Source: Clostridia bacterium (GTDB lineage: Bacteria > Bacillota > Clostridia > Christensenellales > Aristaeellaceae). Taken from it: a stretch of DNA of 31,278 bases. Positions 23,866 through 31,183 of this stretch are shown piece after piece. Location of the stretch: assembly GCA_016297535.1 (NCBI GenBank), contig JAEDGL010000009.1:1-31278 (forward strand). The letters run 5' to 3'. Positions within the stretch are counted from its first letter, which is position 1; each line of letters starts with the position of its first letter. Position numbers and translations under genes: made by a program. The notes under the pieces are model-generated. The model was not told where the DNA came from, did no database searches, and saw nothing but the letters and a program-made list of their open reading frames with translations.

Positions 23866-24114
23866 TTACTGACCCTGCTCCGCCAGGCACTGCTCGATGG
23901 CGCGGCTGAGCTGATCCGGGCAGGAGGTAGCGCCGCGGCAGGGGATGCCGCGCAGACGGTTCATCACGTCCACGGCGTTCTGGCCGGTAACGGCAATGGC
24001 CAGGCCTGCGGTGTTGCCGCGGCAGCCGCCGGTAAACTTGCATTCGGTAATGATGCCGTTTTCGATCTTCAGATCAATTGCGGAGGAGCAGGTGCCGTTG
24101 GTTTTGTAGTGCAT
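23866..24114 (-). CDS. TSCPD-domain protein (TIGR03905-like)
   Basis: This 82-residue protein carries the T-S-C-P-D signature at about 63-67 (A-T-S-C-P-D-Q-L) and four further cysteines, at 9 (G-T-C-S-S), 25 (E-C-K-F-T-G-G-C), 31 and 59. The same domain occurs at the C-terminus of some ribonucleotide reductases, where it is thought to bind metal, and as stand-alone small proteins of unknown role. AAAGGAG lies before the ATG. It is the first gene of the minus-strand group. The 220 bases between it and the divergent gene at 24335 contain no strong promoter that I can point to, and no RNA gene. Confidence 0.92.
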   Translation of the reverse strand: MHYKTNGTCSSAIDLKIENGIITECKFTGGCRGNTAGLAIAVTGQNAVDVMNRLRGIPCRGATSCPDQLSRAIEQCLAEQGQ

Positions 24115-24334
24115 ATTCTTTCTCTCCTTTGGATTTGGGAAATCACACAGTAAAGCGTGGAAGGCGGCCTGCTGAGGCAGCCGTCCGAAAAGGAAACCTA
24201 TCCTTTTTACAAAATAGGCCAATTTTTTCATTTCGACAGACCAACCCGTTTCTCCTGCCAAAACTTTCACCTTACGCAAAAAACAGAATAGGATGGAAAT
24301 ATCAACGCGAGAGCGCAGGAAAGGGAGCGGCTGC

Positions 24335-25198
24335 ATGGGCGTACTGCTGTGCAAACTGGGCGGCGGCGTGTGGACGGTCTCCAATACAAAAGCACCGCCG
24401 CACAGGCTGCCCTGCGCGTTTGAATGGCCGTGCGTACCGTGCGCGGGCCCGGCCTGCGTGGCCGTAGGCTGCCTCAAAAGCCGGGAATGCCTGTGCCTGG
24501 AGCGCGGAAGCGGACGGGAAATCAGCCGCATGCCCTGTGTGCCGGGCATATGCGAGATGCGCTTTTCCGCATGCGGGCGCTACCTCTATCAGCTGAGCAG
24601 CGAGGCGGATTGCATCCATACCCGCAGCGTGGCCACGGGGCAGCTGCTGTACGCCGTGCCCGCAGGCGTTTTTCCCCGCTGCATGAAGGCGGGGGCAGGG
24701 GGAAAGCTGCTGCTGTGCGCGGGCGGCGCAGCGAGCGAGGCGGTACTGCTGCATGCGCCAGGGCTGACGCTTGCCCGCACCATCGCCACCCGTCATCCCT
24801 GTTTTATGGCGGATTTCTGGCAGGATGGGCTGGTGTTAGTGTGCGCCGCCGAGGGCGAGGATATCCGAACGGTTCTCTACACACAGCCGCTGAACGCCCC
24901 CGGGCAGCGCAGGCTGACCGAGCTGCCCGGGGCTCCGTCCGGGCTTTGCGTGTGCCCGGATGGGCGCACGGCGCTGATCAGCACCCGCGCAGGCCTTTGC
25001 AAAATCGATCTGCGTACCGGCGGCCTTTTGTGGAACTGCCCGGAATGGGCGCTGTGCATGCGCATTGAGTGCCTGGGCAGCCTGGCGCTGATCAGTGATA
25101 CGACGGATGGCGGCGTATGGGTTTTGAATCATCATCGCCCATGGGAGCGCCGCATGCTGGCGCACGCGGCGGATTCGCAGGCATGTTTTCTTTCCTGA
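24335..25198 (+). CDS. Cysteine-rich protein with propeller-like repeats, function unknown
   Basis: This 287-residue protein has no signal peptide or membrane helix. It contains 23 cysteines (8 percent), many as spaced singles and some as C-x-x-C (P-C-V-P-C) or C-L-C/C-V-C pairs. Short repeats such as R-F-S-A-C-G-R-Y-L-Y-Q-L, G-Q-L-L-Y, L-C-V-C-P-D-G-R-T-A-L-I-S-T and L-R-T-G-G-L-L-W look like strands of a WD40/YncE-like beta-propeller. The ATG at 24335 follows AGGAAAGGGAG; an upstream ATG (24293) has no ribosome site. It is divergent from the TSCPD gene, itself a cysteine-rich metal-binding type, and is followed by DUF378. I do not recognise a named family. It could bind metal or clusters, or be a scaffold. 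Confidence 0.72.
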   Translation: MGVLLCKLGGGVWTVSNTKAPPHRLPCAFEWPCVPCAGPACVAVGCLKSRECLCLERGSGREISRMPCVPGICEMRFSACGRYLYQLSSEADCIHTRSVATGQLLYAVPAGVFPRCMKAGAGGKLLLCAGGAASEAVLLHAPGLTLARTIATRHPCFMADFWQDGLVLVCAAEGEDIRTVLYTQPLNAPGQRRLTELPGAPSGLCVCPDGRTALISTRAGLCKIDLRTGGLLWNCPEWALCMRIECLGSLALISDTTDGGVWVLNHHRPWERRMLAHAADSQACFLS

Positions 25199-25297
25199 AC
25201 AGGTATCAATTTCAGAAAATTGGCGCATCCTTTCCATGAAAGCAGAAACCCCGCCTGTATCAATCAAACGGGGAGGACTGGGAAGGAGGCATAGCAT

Positions 25298-25501
25298 ATG
25301 CTGGACAAGATTTCTCTGGTGCTGGTCATCATTGGCGCGATCAACTGGGCGCTGGTGGGCATTTTCCAATTCGATCTGGTGGCCTATCTGTTTGGCGGCC
25401 AAAGCGCCATGATCAGCCGCATCATCTATACGCTGGTGGGCGCGGCAGGGCTGTGGTGCATCTCGCTGCTGTTTGGCGAGCGCGCTGCGGTCAAGGAATA
25501 A
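25298..25501 (+). CDS. DUF378 small membrane protein
   Basis: This 67-residue protein has two membrane helices (S-L-V-L-V-I-I-G-A-I-N-W-A-L-V-G-I and I-I-Y-T-L-V-G-A-A-G-L-W-C). The first helix carries the G-A-I-N-W-x-L-V-G signature of DUF378, a widespread family of unknown function in Firmicutes and other bacteria. AAGGAGG lies about 8 bases before the ATG. Its last 76 bases overlap the 3' end of the Spo0A-like gene on the opposite strand. Confidence 0.93.
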   Translation: MLDKISLVLVIIGAINWALVGIFQFDLVAYLFGGQSAMISRIIYTLVGAAGLWCISLLFGERAAVKE

Positions 25502-26205
25502 CGCAGCTGTTGCGCGGCCTGCATCAGAAAGGCGCGATTGGTCGGCTTCCCGCGCTCGGGATCGACCGTCGCGCCAAAAAAGCGCTCAATGCCGTTCAGA
25601 TTTCCCTGCGTAAACACGCTTTCCACCGCCACCCTCAGGCATCGTTCCACCGCTGCAGCCGTGGTGCCAAAGGCCTGCGCACAGCTTTCATACAGGCTTT
25701 GAAGCGCCAGCTCTCCGGCAATGGATGACGGTACAATACGCTCCAGCAGCCACGCCGCGTAGGCGCGGCCTTTCATGCGTTGTTTGAAGGAAAGATCATC
25801 CAAAAACTGCTCAATCAGGATGGCGAGCGGTTTTTGCTGTGCCGCCGCCAGCTTTGGCAGCGGTTTTTTGGCGATGATTTGCAAAAGACGGCATAGATGC
25901 GATATATCTACGCCGGCATCAACGGTGCAATCCGCCCAGAATGGACGGTGCTCACACCACTCCGGCGGCGCGGCAAACAAAACGCGCGGCGGGCATACCG
26001 GATGCGCGGCAGCCAGCGCATCGCCCGCGCTCAGCCCATCCAGCCCGGGAAGACAGAGATGCAAAAGCAGCACGTCAAACGTTTCATCCACCCGGCCCAG
26101 GTCGCGTCCGTCACGGCGGATGGTTACATCCCAGCCCGCCAGCTCCATCGCATCCTGAATGACGCAGGCGCTTTGGTAATCCGGCCATACAATCAGCAGC
26201 CGCAT
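25426..26205 (-). CDS. Spo0A-like transcription factor with degenerate receiver
   Basis: This 259-residue protein has the two-domain layout of the sporulation master regulator Spo0A. Residues about 1-115 form a receiver-like fold, but the phospho-acceptor is His49 (L-L-L-H-L-C-L-P-G-L-D-G, where Asp is expected four residues before P53). The N-terminal acidic pair is reduced to one Asp (D9), so phosphorylation is unlikely. Residues about 135-236 are a Spo0A_C DNA-binding domain: M-K-G-R-A-Y, A-F-G-T-T-A-A-A-V-E-R-C-L-R, Q-G-N-L-N-G-I-E-R-F-F-G and G-K-P-T-N-R-A-F. The recognition residues E187, R188 and R191 match those of Spo0A. The ATG at 26205 follows GGGAGG. It lies 75 bases after the flavoprotein gene, with spoIIE beyond. 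It is probably a paralogue competing for or modulating 0A-box control. Confidence 0.85.
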   Translation of the reverse strand: MRLLIVWPDYQSACVIQDAMELAGWDVTIRRDGRDLGRVDETFDVLLLHLCLPGLDGLSAGDALAAAHPVCPPRVLFAAPPEWCEHRPFWADCTVDAGVDISHLCRLLQIIAKKPLPKLAAAQQKPLAILIEQFLDDLSFKQRMKGRAYAAWLLERIVPSSIAGELALQSLYESCAQAFGTTAAAVERCLRVAVESVFTQGNLNGIERFFGATVDPERGKPTNRAFLMQAAQQLRYSLTAARSPNSSEMHHSPAAPTSV

Positions 26206-26280
26206 GCGCGTTCCTCCCTTCTTTTGGGAAAATACGCCATGCGGCTGTACGCGTCCTGCACCGAAAAGGCACAACGTTTG

Positions 26281-27174
26281 TCACTTTGTGTCGGAAGACT
26301 TTTCTTTTTGCATCAAAAACGCTGCCGCGTCGTTTACGGCGTCTACCACGGCCTGCGAGGAAATTGTCGCGCCGGAAAGGGCGTCCACATCCCTGTTGAG
26401 CGCAAGCGGCGGCTGAAGGCCGATAAACGTTTGAATAAACGCATCCTCCTTTACGCTGCTGCCCACACCCTCGGTTTCGGAAAAGCGCGCGCCGCCCACA
26501 TCCATCGCGGTTATTTTGCCCTGGTCATTCAGCGTAAGCCGCACCAGAACGGGGCCGCCGTAGCCAAGTACGCTGGCGTTTGCAGTTCTATCCGTGCCCC
26601 CGGTTGCCTGCGGCGAGGCGCTTGGCGCGGGAGCAAGTTTTACATCCGGCAGGTTCTGGATGCGATCCAGCGTTTGGTTGACGGCGTCCACCACCGCCCG
26701 GCTGGTGACGGTTGCTCCGGCGATGGCATCAATGTTTTCCCCAAGGGTTACAGGCAGCGTTTTGCCGCGAAACTGATCTGTAAATGCCGGCTCCTTTGCC
26801 TTGGCGCCCAGCCCTTCCGTTTCCTGAAACGCTGCGCCGCCTACGGAAACACCCTGAATAACGCCATCGGTGGCAACGGCCGTAATCACCTCCACCGGCC
26901 CTGCATAGCCCTGCACCGTCTGCTGCGCGGCGTAACCCGTGGTTGTACCGTTATAGCTGGCCCGGTACAGAAAACCGCCTTCGGATTCCACGCGCTCAAA
27001 GCTTATCTCGCCATTTTGCGAAAAGAGCGTGCGCAGCGTTGCCTCGTACTGGCGCAGGGTGGCATCCGCCTCGTCTCCCTTGCCGGAAACGGTATTCATG
27101 CCCAACGCGATCACTGTAATGATCAGTATCCCGGCGATGAGAATCCAGCCGGTCCAATTTCGGGTTTTTTCCAT
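26281..27174 (-). CDS. Membrane-anchored tandem FMN-binding (flavinylated) protein
   Basis: This 297-residue protein has an N-terminal helix (9-25) and two successive FMN-binding domains of the RnfG/NqrC type. Each has a G-Y-x-G-P-V strand, an E-T-E-G-x-G segment and a D-x-x-S/A-G-A-T flavinylation motif: D149-A-I-A-G-A-T155 and D264-A-L-S-G-A-T270. The enzyme ApbE is known to attach FMN to the threonine of such motifs. The two flavins would carry electrons outside the membrane. A low-complexity A-P-A-P-S-A-S-P linker joins the domains. No Rnf or Nqr genes are adjacent. CAGGAGG precedes ATG 27174. The gene is divergent from spoIIE and upstream of the Spo0A-like gene, so it may share sporulation-linked control. 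Confidence 0.9.
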   Translation of the reverse strand: MEKTRNWTGWILIAGILIITVIALGMNTVSGKGDEADATLRQYEATLRTLFSQNGEISFERVESEGGFLYRASYNGTTTGYAAQQTVQGYAGPVEVITAVATDGVIQGVSVGGAAFQETEGLGAKAKEPAFTDQFRGKTLPVTLGENIDAIAGATVTSRAVVDAVNQTLDRIQNLPDVKLAPAPSASPQATGGTDRTANASVLGYGGPVLVRLTLNDQGKITAMDVGGARFSETEGVGSSVKEDAFIQTFIGLQPPLALNRDVDALSGATISSQAVVDAVNDAAAFLMQKEKSSDTK

Positions 27175-27229
27175 AAGCTGCCGCCTCCTGAAAGTCGTTT
27201 CGGCAAAAGTGTGCGCAGCCCGGTACAAA

Positions 27230-27235
27230 ACTATA
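27230..27235 (-). promoter_or_regulatory. Possible -10 box of the flavoprotein gene
   Basis: TATAGT on the minus strand lies 55 bases upstream of the flavoprotein start. No good -35 box is present 17 bases further upstream, so the call is weak. Confidence 0.3.
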
Positions 27236-27273
27236 CGGGAACGAATGGCGATTTGACATATTTTGCATCGCAA

Positions 27274-27319
27274 AGCGACAAAACGCCCCGGGCGCCGTGC
27301 GTATACTGGCTGTATACTG
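27274..27319 (+). promoter_or_regulatory. spoIIE promoter with 0A-box-like site
   Basis: AGCGACAAAA (27274-27283) matches 8 of 10 bases of the Spo0A box read on the reverse strand (TTCGACAAAA). It overlaps a -35-like GCGACA (27275-27280) that is 21 bases from the -10 box TATACT (27302-27307). A spacer this long is the known feature of Spo0A-activated spoIIE and spoIIG promoters in Bacillus subtilis. GTATACTG occurs twice (27301-27308, 27312-27319), 11 bases apart. Confidence 0.55.
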
Positions 27320-27336
27320 AACACAGGAGGCGGCCT

Positions 27337-29670
27337 ATGATCCCTTCATCCGGCGCGAAGATCATGCGTTCCTCGCGCAAACGTCCTGATTTTCACCAGA
27401 TCCGGTCATGGATTCATTTCAGAGTGCGTCCGGCATTGGCTCCGGCAGGGCTGGCAGTGTGCCTGTTTCTGCTTACCTTTGTCAGCTGGTTTGGCATTCC
27501 GTCGCCCTTTGGTGCCGCGGCCCTGCTGATGCTGTCGGACAAGCCCTCGCCGCTGATGCTTGCGGGGCTTGCAGCCGCATTGGGCATGCGCGCAATCTGC
27601 GGGCTGGACATGGACTGGTGGCAGTATGCAGGCTGCGCGCTTTTGTGGCTGCTTCGGCAAAAATGCCATCCGCGATCTGGTACGGAAACCGCCGCTCTGG
27701 GCGGATTGGCCATGATGCCGCGCGTGTTTGCCGCGCTGGCGGCCCAAAGGCCGTATGCGCTGCTTGTGAGCTGCGCCTCCGTGCCGATGGCCATGCTGTT
27801 TTCTGCCGCGCTGCGCTACGGTATGGATGCGGCGCGTTCCACGGGCGCGGTGCTTCGCGGTCTGGAGCGGTTTTGTCTGCTGCTTTTGGGGCTTCTGCTG
27901 ATCAGCGCGCTGGGCTTCTTTCGCGTTTCGGCGCTCAATCTGGGTATGCTGGCGGCTGTATGGGCTACGCTGGTTTATGCCTATGCCAACGGCCCGGTGC
28001 ATGGCGTGCTGGGCGGTGTGATGTGCGGACTGGCGCTGGCGCTGGGCGGGCATGACAGCCGGATTGCCATGGCACTGGCGCTTGGAGGACTGATGGCAGG
28101 TTTGCCGCCGGTTTGCCGCATGCGCTGGATCTGTGTTGTGCTGATGAGCTTTGCCAACCTGCTTGCGTGGTTTGTTACACCGTTGATGCAGTCCCCGCTT
28201 TCGTGGTGGGCGGCCGGTCTGGGCGGATTGATCTTTGCGCTTACGCCCACCAGCTTTTTGGACAGGCTCAGGCCCTATCTGCATGGCACGGATACGGGCG
28301 ACCGCAGCATGGAAAACGCCTTTGTCACCCAGCGCATTGCCTCCATGCAGGAGGCGATTCAAAACCTGGCGCGTGCCCTGCCCGATGTGGGCGATGAGGA
28401 GCTTTCCACGGGCGAGGATCTGGGAAGCATGCTTTGCGCGCAGTGCGCCAACCGCGAGCTGTGCTGGGGACGGAGCCGTGCCCGCACGGAAAAAATGCTT
28501 TCCGCCACCATGGAAATGTCCCGCCGGGGCGAGGAAATTACCGAAGAAACCCTGCCCGCGCTGGCCGAGCACGGCTGCCTGCGGTCGGAGGTGATTGGCG
28601 AAATGGCCAGGGATACGCTTCTTCAGCGCAAACGCCGCGGTGCGGCGCTGCAAAAGGCCAAATACGAACGCGAACTGACCCTGACCCATCTGGCGGCGCT
28701 TTCCGGCACGCTGGGCGAGCTGGGCGCGATGACGGCGGGCGACAGCTATAACGATCTGCTGGCGGCACATGTTGTTTCCATTGCGCTGGACGAGCTCAAC
28801 ATTCCCGCCCGGCTGAGCTACGCGCGCCGTGTGGACGGGCATCTGCAGGCTGCGCTGGAGGTGCAAAGCGTAATGCCCATTCAGAAGCAGCTGGACAGGC
28901 TGCTTGCACACCTGGCCAGGAATGACGGGCTCTCCCTGTCCATTTCCCGCGCGGAGAAGGGGCGCGTGGAGCTGGAGGAGATACCGCTGTACAGCGCGTC
29001 GGTAGGCATGAGCTCGTTGTGTGCGGATGGGGAAAAGGATGATGTCTGCGGCGACGCGTGTTCGGCCAAGCGCTGCGAGGGCGGACGGCTGCTGATGATG
29101 CTGTGCGATGGCATGGGACATGGGCAGAAGGCTCATGAGCAAAGCGAAAAAACGCTGGAATTGCTGCTGTTGCTGCTGGAGGCGGGCTACACGCGGCGGC
29201 AGGCCATTACGGCCGTCAACGGCATTATGCTGGGCGTGGAGGAGGCCGAGCGCTTTTCCACCGTGGATCTGGTGGATGTGGATTTGTGGACGGGCGAGGC
29301 CTATGGCGAAAAGCTGGGCGCCTGCGCGTCGTGGGTGGTTCGGGGCAGCCATATGAAAAAAATCGAGGGCTCGTCCCTTCCGCTGGGCATTTTGCGCGAA
29401 GCGGTGCCAACGGCGGCACAGTACCGTTTGCACAGCGGCGATATTCTGGTTTTGATGAGCGACGGGGTGGCGGATGTTTTTGAAAACGACGAGGCCTGCC
29501 GCGCAGCCCTGGAAAACAGCGTTTTCATCCAGCCCCAGCGCATGGCGGACGCTATTTTGCGAAACGCGCTGCTGGCCTGCGGCGGTACGCCGCGCGATGA
29601 TATGAGCGTGATGGTGCTGTTGCTGATGGACCGGCAGGCGGCGTCGTCAGCCACTACCCATTCGGCCTGA
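27337..29670 (+). CDS. spoIIE: Stage II sporulation protein E (SpoIIE), PP2C-type phosphatase
   Basis: SpoIIE is the membrane serine phosphatase that dephosphorylates SpoIIAA at the asymmetric septum and so activates sigma-F in the forespore. The 777 residues comprise about ten hydrophobic helices (30-315), a regulatory linker with coiled-coil-like segments (about 325-545), and a PP2C domain. Metal ligands of the PP2C fold are present: D573 in C-G-D-A-C, D591 in C-D591-G-M-G-H-G, D709 in S-D-G-V-A-D, and D754/D755 in R-D-D-M-S-V-M. The start at 27337 follows CAGGAGG; a much longer open frame upstream is an artefact. The length matches Clostridial SpoIIE. The upstream region carries a candidate Spo0A-controlled promoter. 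Confidence 0.96.
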   Translation: MIPSSGAKIMRSSRKRPDFHQIRSWIHFRVRPALAPAGLAVCLFLLTFVSWFGIPSPFGAAALLMLSDKPSPLMLAGLAAALGMRAICGLDMDWWQYAGCALLWLLRQKCHPRSGTETAALGGLAMMPRVFAALAAQRPYALLVSCASVPMAMLFSAALRYGMDAARSTGAVLRGLERFCLLLLGLLLISALGFFRVSALNLGMLAAVWATLVYAYANGPVHGVLGGVMCGLALALGGHDSRIAMALALGGLMAGLPPVCRMRWICVVLMSFANLLAWFVTPLMQSPLSWWAAGLGGLIFALTPTSFLDRLRPYLHGTDTGDRSMENAFVTQRIASMQEAIQNLARALPDVGDEELSTGEDLGSMLCAQCANRELCWGRSRARTEKMLSATMEMSRRGEEITEETLPALAEHGCLRSEVIGEMARDTLLQRKRRGAALQKAKYERELTLTHLAALSGTLGELGAMTAGDSYNDLLAAHVVSIALDELNIPARLSYARRVDGHLQAALEVQSVMPIQKQLDRLLAHLARNDGLSLSISRAEKGRVELEEIPLYSASVGMSSLCADGEKDDVCGDACSAKRCEGGRLLMMLCDGMGHGQKAHEQSEKTLELLLLLLEAGYTRRQAITAVNGIMLGVEEAERFSTVDLVDVDLWTGEAYGEKLGACASWVVRGSHMKKIEGSSLPLGILREAVPTAAQYRLHSGDILVLMSDGVADVFENDEACRAALENSVFIQPQRMADAILRNALLACGGTPRDDMSVMVLLLMDRQAASSATTHSA

Positions 29671-29681
29671 AAAGCAGCCTG

Positions 29682-29710
29682 TTGACAGGAGCAAAAACCT
29701 GTGGTATGAT
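29682..29710 (+). promoter_or_regulatory. Promoter of the MarR-DegV operon
   Basis: A perfect TTGACA (29682-29687), a 17-base spacer and TATGAT (29705-29710) lie 38 bases before the MarR start codon. Confidence 0.8.
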
Positions 29711-29717
29711 TCAAAAT

Positions 29718-29732
29718 GTTCATAAAGTGAAC
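29718..29732 (+). promoter_or_regulatory. Candidate MarR operator
   Basis: The dyad GTTCA-TAAAG-TGAAC sits directly downstream of the -10 box, over the expected transcript start, where a MarR dimer would repress its own operon. Confidence 0.5.
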
Positions 29733-29748
29733 TAAAGAGGTGATTTGG

Positions 29749-30225
29749 TTGACTTTATCCTCCCGCGGTTATCAGGAGGAGCTGCTGCAGGCATGGATCG
29801 ACATGTCGCTGCGCATACGCGGAAACCGTCTGGTATCCGGCCTGTCGTTTAACGAAATCGTGATCTGCCGCATTCTGTACGAGCGGCAGCTGCACACGGC
29901 AGAGCCCGTTACGGCCACGGAGCTGTGCAAACGCATGCAGCTGCTGAAATCGCAGATCAACAAAATTCTGACCTCCATGGAACAGCAGGAGCTGATCGAG
30001 CGCGTTCGCAGCAGCGGGGATCGCCGCAAGATCGAAATCCGCCTAAAACCCGGCGCGGAGCAGATCTACCTGCAAGCCCACGAGCGGATTATGGTAATCA
30101 TGGAAGAGGTGTGCGCACATCTGGGCATGCAGCAGTCCTGTCAGCTGACGGCGCTTCTGCGCCAGGCGGTCGGCGCTATCGACCGGATGCCAGCCATTGA
30201 AGCAAAAGAGGAGAAAGACCAATGA
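29749..30225 (+). CDS. MarR-family transcriptional regulator
   Basis: This 158-residue winged-helix dimeric regulator has helix-turn-helix T-A-T-E-L-C-K-R-M-Q-L-L-K-S-Q-I-N-K-I-L (about 62-81), and the wing I-E-R-V-R-S-S-G-D-R-R-K-I-E-I-R-L shows the D-R-R signature. The TTG at 29749 is chosen because AGAGGTGA lies just upstream; a GTG at 29740 falls within that ribosome site. It overlaps the DegV gene by four bases (ATGA). Since DegV/FakB proteins bind fatty acids and the MarR protein FabT controls fatty-acid synthesis in streptococci, this regulator may respond to acyl-lipid status. That link is an inference. Confidence 0.92.
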   Translation: MTLSSRGYQEELLQAWIDMSLRIRGNRLVSGLSFNEIVICRILYERQLHTAEPVTATELCKRMQLLKSQINKILTSMEQQELIERVRSSGDRRKIEIRLKPGAEQIYLQAHERIMVIMEEVCAHLGMQQSCQLTALLRQAVGAIDRMPAIEAKEEKDQ

Positions 30226-31073
30226 GTGTTCAAATTGTAATTGATTCGGCCTGTGATCTGCCCAAAAGCACGGCGGACAGCCTGGGCCTGCATTTTGTGC
30301 CCATGCGGACCATTTTTGGAAACGATGAATACCTGGATGGCATGACCCTAACGGGCGAACAGTTTTACGAAAAGCTGATCGAAACCGACGAGGCGCCCAA
30401 AACCAGTCAGGTGCCCCCGGCGGATTTTGAAGCCGTTTTTGAAAATATCGTATCTGCGGGGGATACGGCGCTGTGCATCACCATCAGCAGCCGGCTCTCC
30501 GGCACCTACCAGAGCGCCATGATGGCCGCCGGCCGCTTTGGCGAGCGTGTGGTTGTGGTGGACAGCCTGAATGTAACCGTAGGCGAACAGCTGCTGGTGA
30601 TGCGGGCCCTGCGCTTGCGGGACGAGGGCTGGAACGCCTGGGAAATAGCCGAAATCCTGAATCACGAGAAAGGGCGCATCCGGCTGATCGCGCTGCTGGA
30701 TACGCTGGAATATCTCAAAAAGGGCGGGCGGATTTCCTCCACGGTAGCCATTGCGGGAACGCTTCTTTCCATTAAGCCGGTCATTGCGGTGGTGGATGGT
30801 CAAATTGAAATTCTCGGCAAGGCCCGCGGCTCCAAAAACGGCAACAACAAGCTGATGGAGCTGGTGCGCTCCTCCCGCGGCATCGATTTCAGCCGCCCCT
30901 TCATGCTGGCGTACAGCGGCCTGTCCGACCAGATGCTGCGCAAGTATATTTCCGACAGCCATGAGCTTTATGAAGGAAAAACCGATCATTTGCCCGTGTG
31001 CCGGATCGGCAGCACCATCGGCACTCACGCCGGACCGGGCGCCATCGGCGTGGCGTTTTTTGAAAATGAATAA
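30222..31073 (+). CDS. DegV/FakB-family fatty-acid-binding protein
   Basis: This 283-residue cytosolic protein of the DegV fold binds a fatty acid and presents it to the kinase FakA for phosphorylation in uptake of exogenous fatty acids. Family motifs are D-S-A-C-D-L-P at the N-terminus, T-S-Q-V-P-P with the preceding K, I-T-I-S-S-R-L-S-G-T-Y-Q-S-A, V-V-D-S-L-N-V-T-V-G-E-Q, L-L-D-T-L-E-Y-L-K-K-G-G-R-I-S, and a C-terminal I-G-S-T-I-G-T-H-A-G-P-G-A-I-G. These match the positions that hold the carboxylate and close over the acyl chain. It is translationally coupled to the MarR gene. The 80 bases after it hold no clear terminator, then repeats begin. Confidence 0.95.
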   Translation: MSVQIVIDSACDLPKSTADSLGLHFVPMRTIFGNDEYLDGMTLTGEQFYEKLIETDEAPKTSQVPPADFEAVFENIVSAGDTALCITISSRLSGTYQSAMMAAGRFGERVVVVDSLNVTVGEQLLVMRALRLRDEGWNAWEIAEILNHEKGRIRLIALLDTLEYLKKGGRISSTVAIAGTLLSIKPVIAVVDGQIEILGKARGSKNGNNKLMELVRSSRGIDFSRPFMLAYSGLSDQMLRKYISDSHELYEGKTDHLPVCRIGSTIGTHAGPGAIGVAFFENE

Positions 31074-31154
31074 CAAAAGCTGATGCTGCAATGCAGCATG
31101 GCAGAACTGGCCCCGCCCGCCCGGCAAAGCCAGGCGATACGAACCAAAGTCAAA

Positions 31155-31174
31155 GGGGCTGCAGCCCCTCTGAC
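31155..31174. repeat. Palindromic repeat copy, right end
   Basis: Same 20-base element as at 3-22 with one difference. Here the core GGGGCTGCAGCCCC is a perfect palindrome. Confidence 0.6.
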
Positions 31175-31183
31175 TTCCAGAGC

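Noticed and set aside
22132..24153. 673-codon plus-strand frame.
   Set aside because: It is the complement of the CofE-like, helicase and TSCPD genes, whose protein motifs are unmistakable; the plus frame shows only H/G/A/V-rich shadow composition.
25897..27336. Long upstream in-frame extension of spoIIE (would give a 1257-residue protein).
   Set aside because: It runs antisense through the Spo0A-like and flavoprotein genes, is not SpoIIE-like in composition, and the start at 27337 has a proper ribosome site.
27406..29433. 675-codon minus-strand frame.
   Set aside because: Antisense to spoIIE, rich in H, Q and R as expected of a shadow frame in GC-rich DNA, with no ribosome site.
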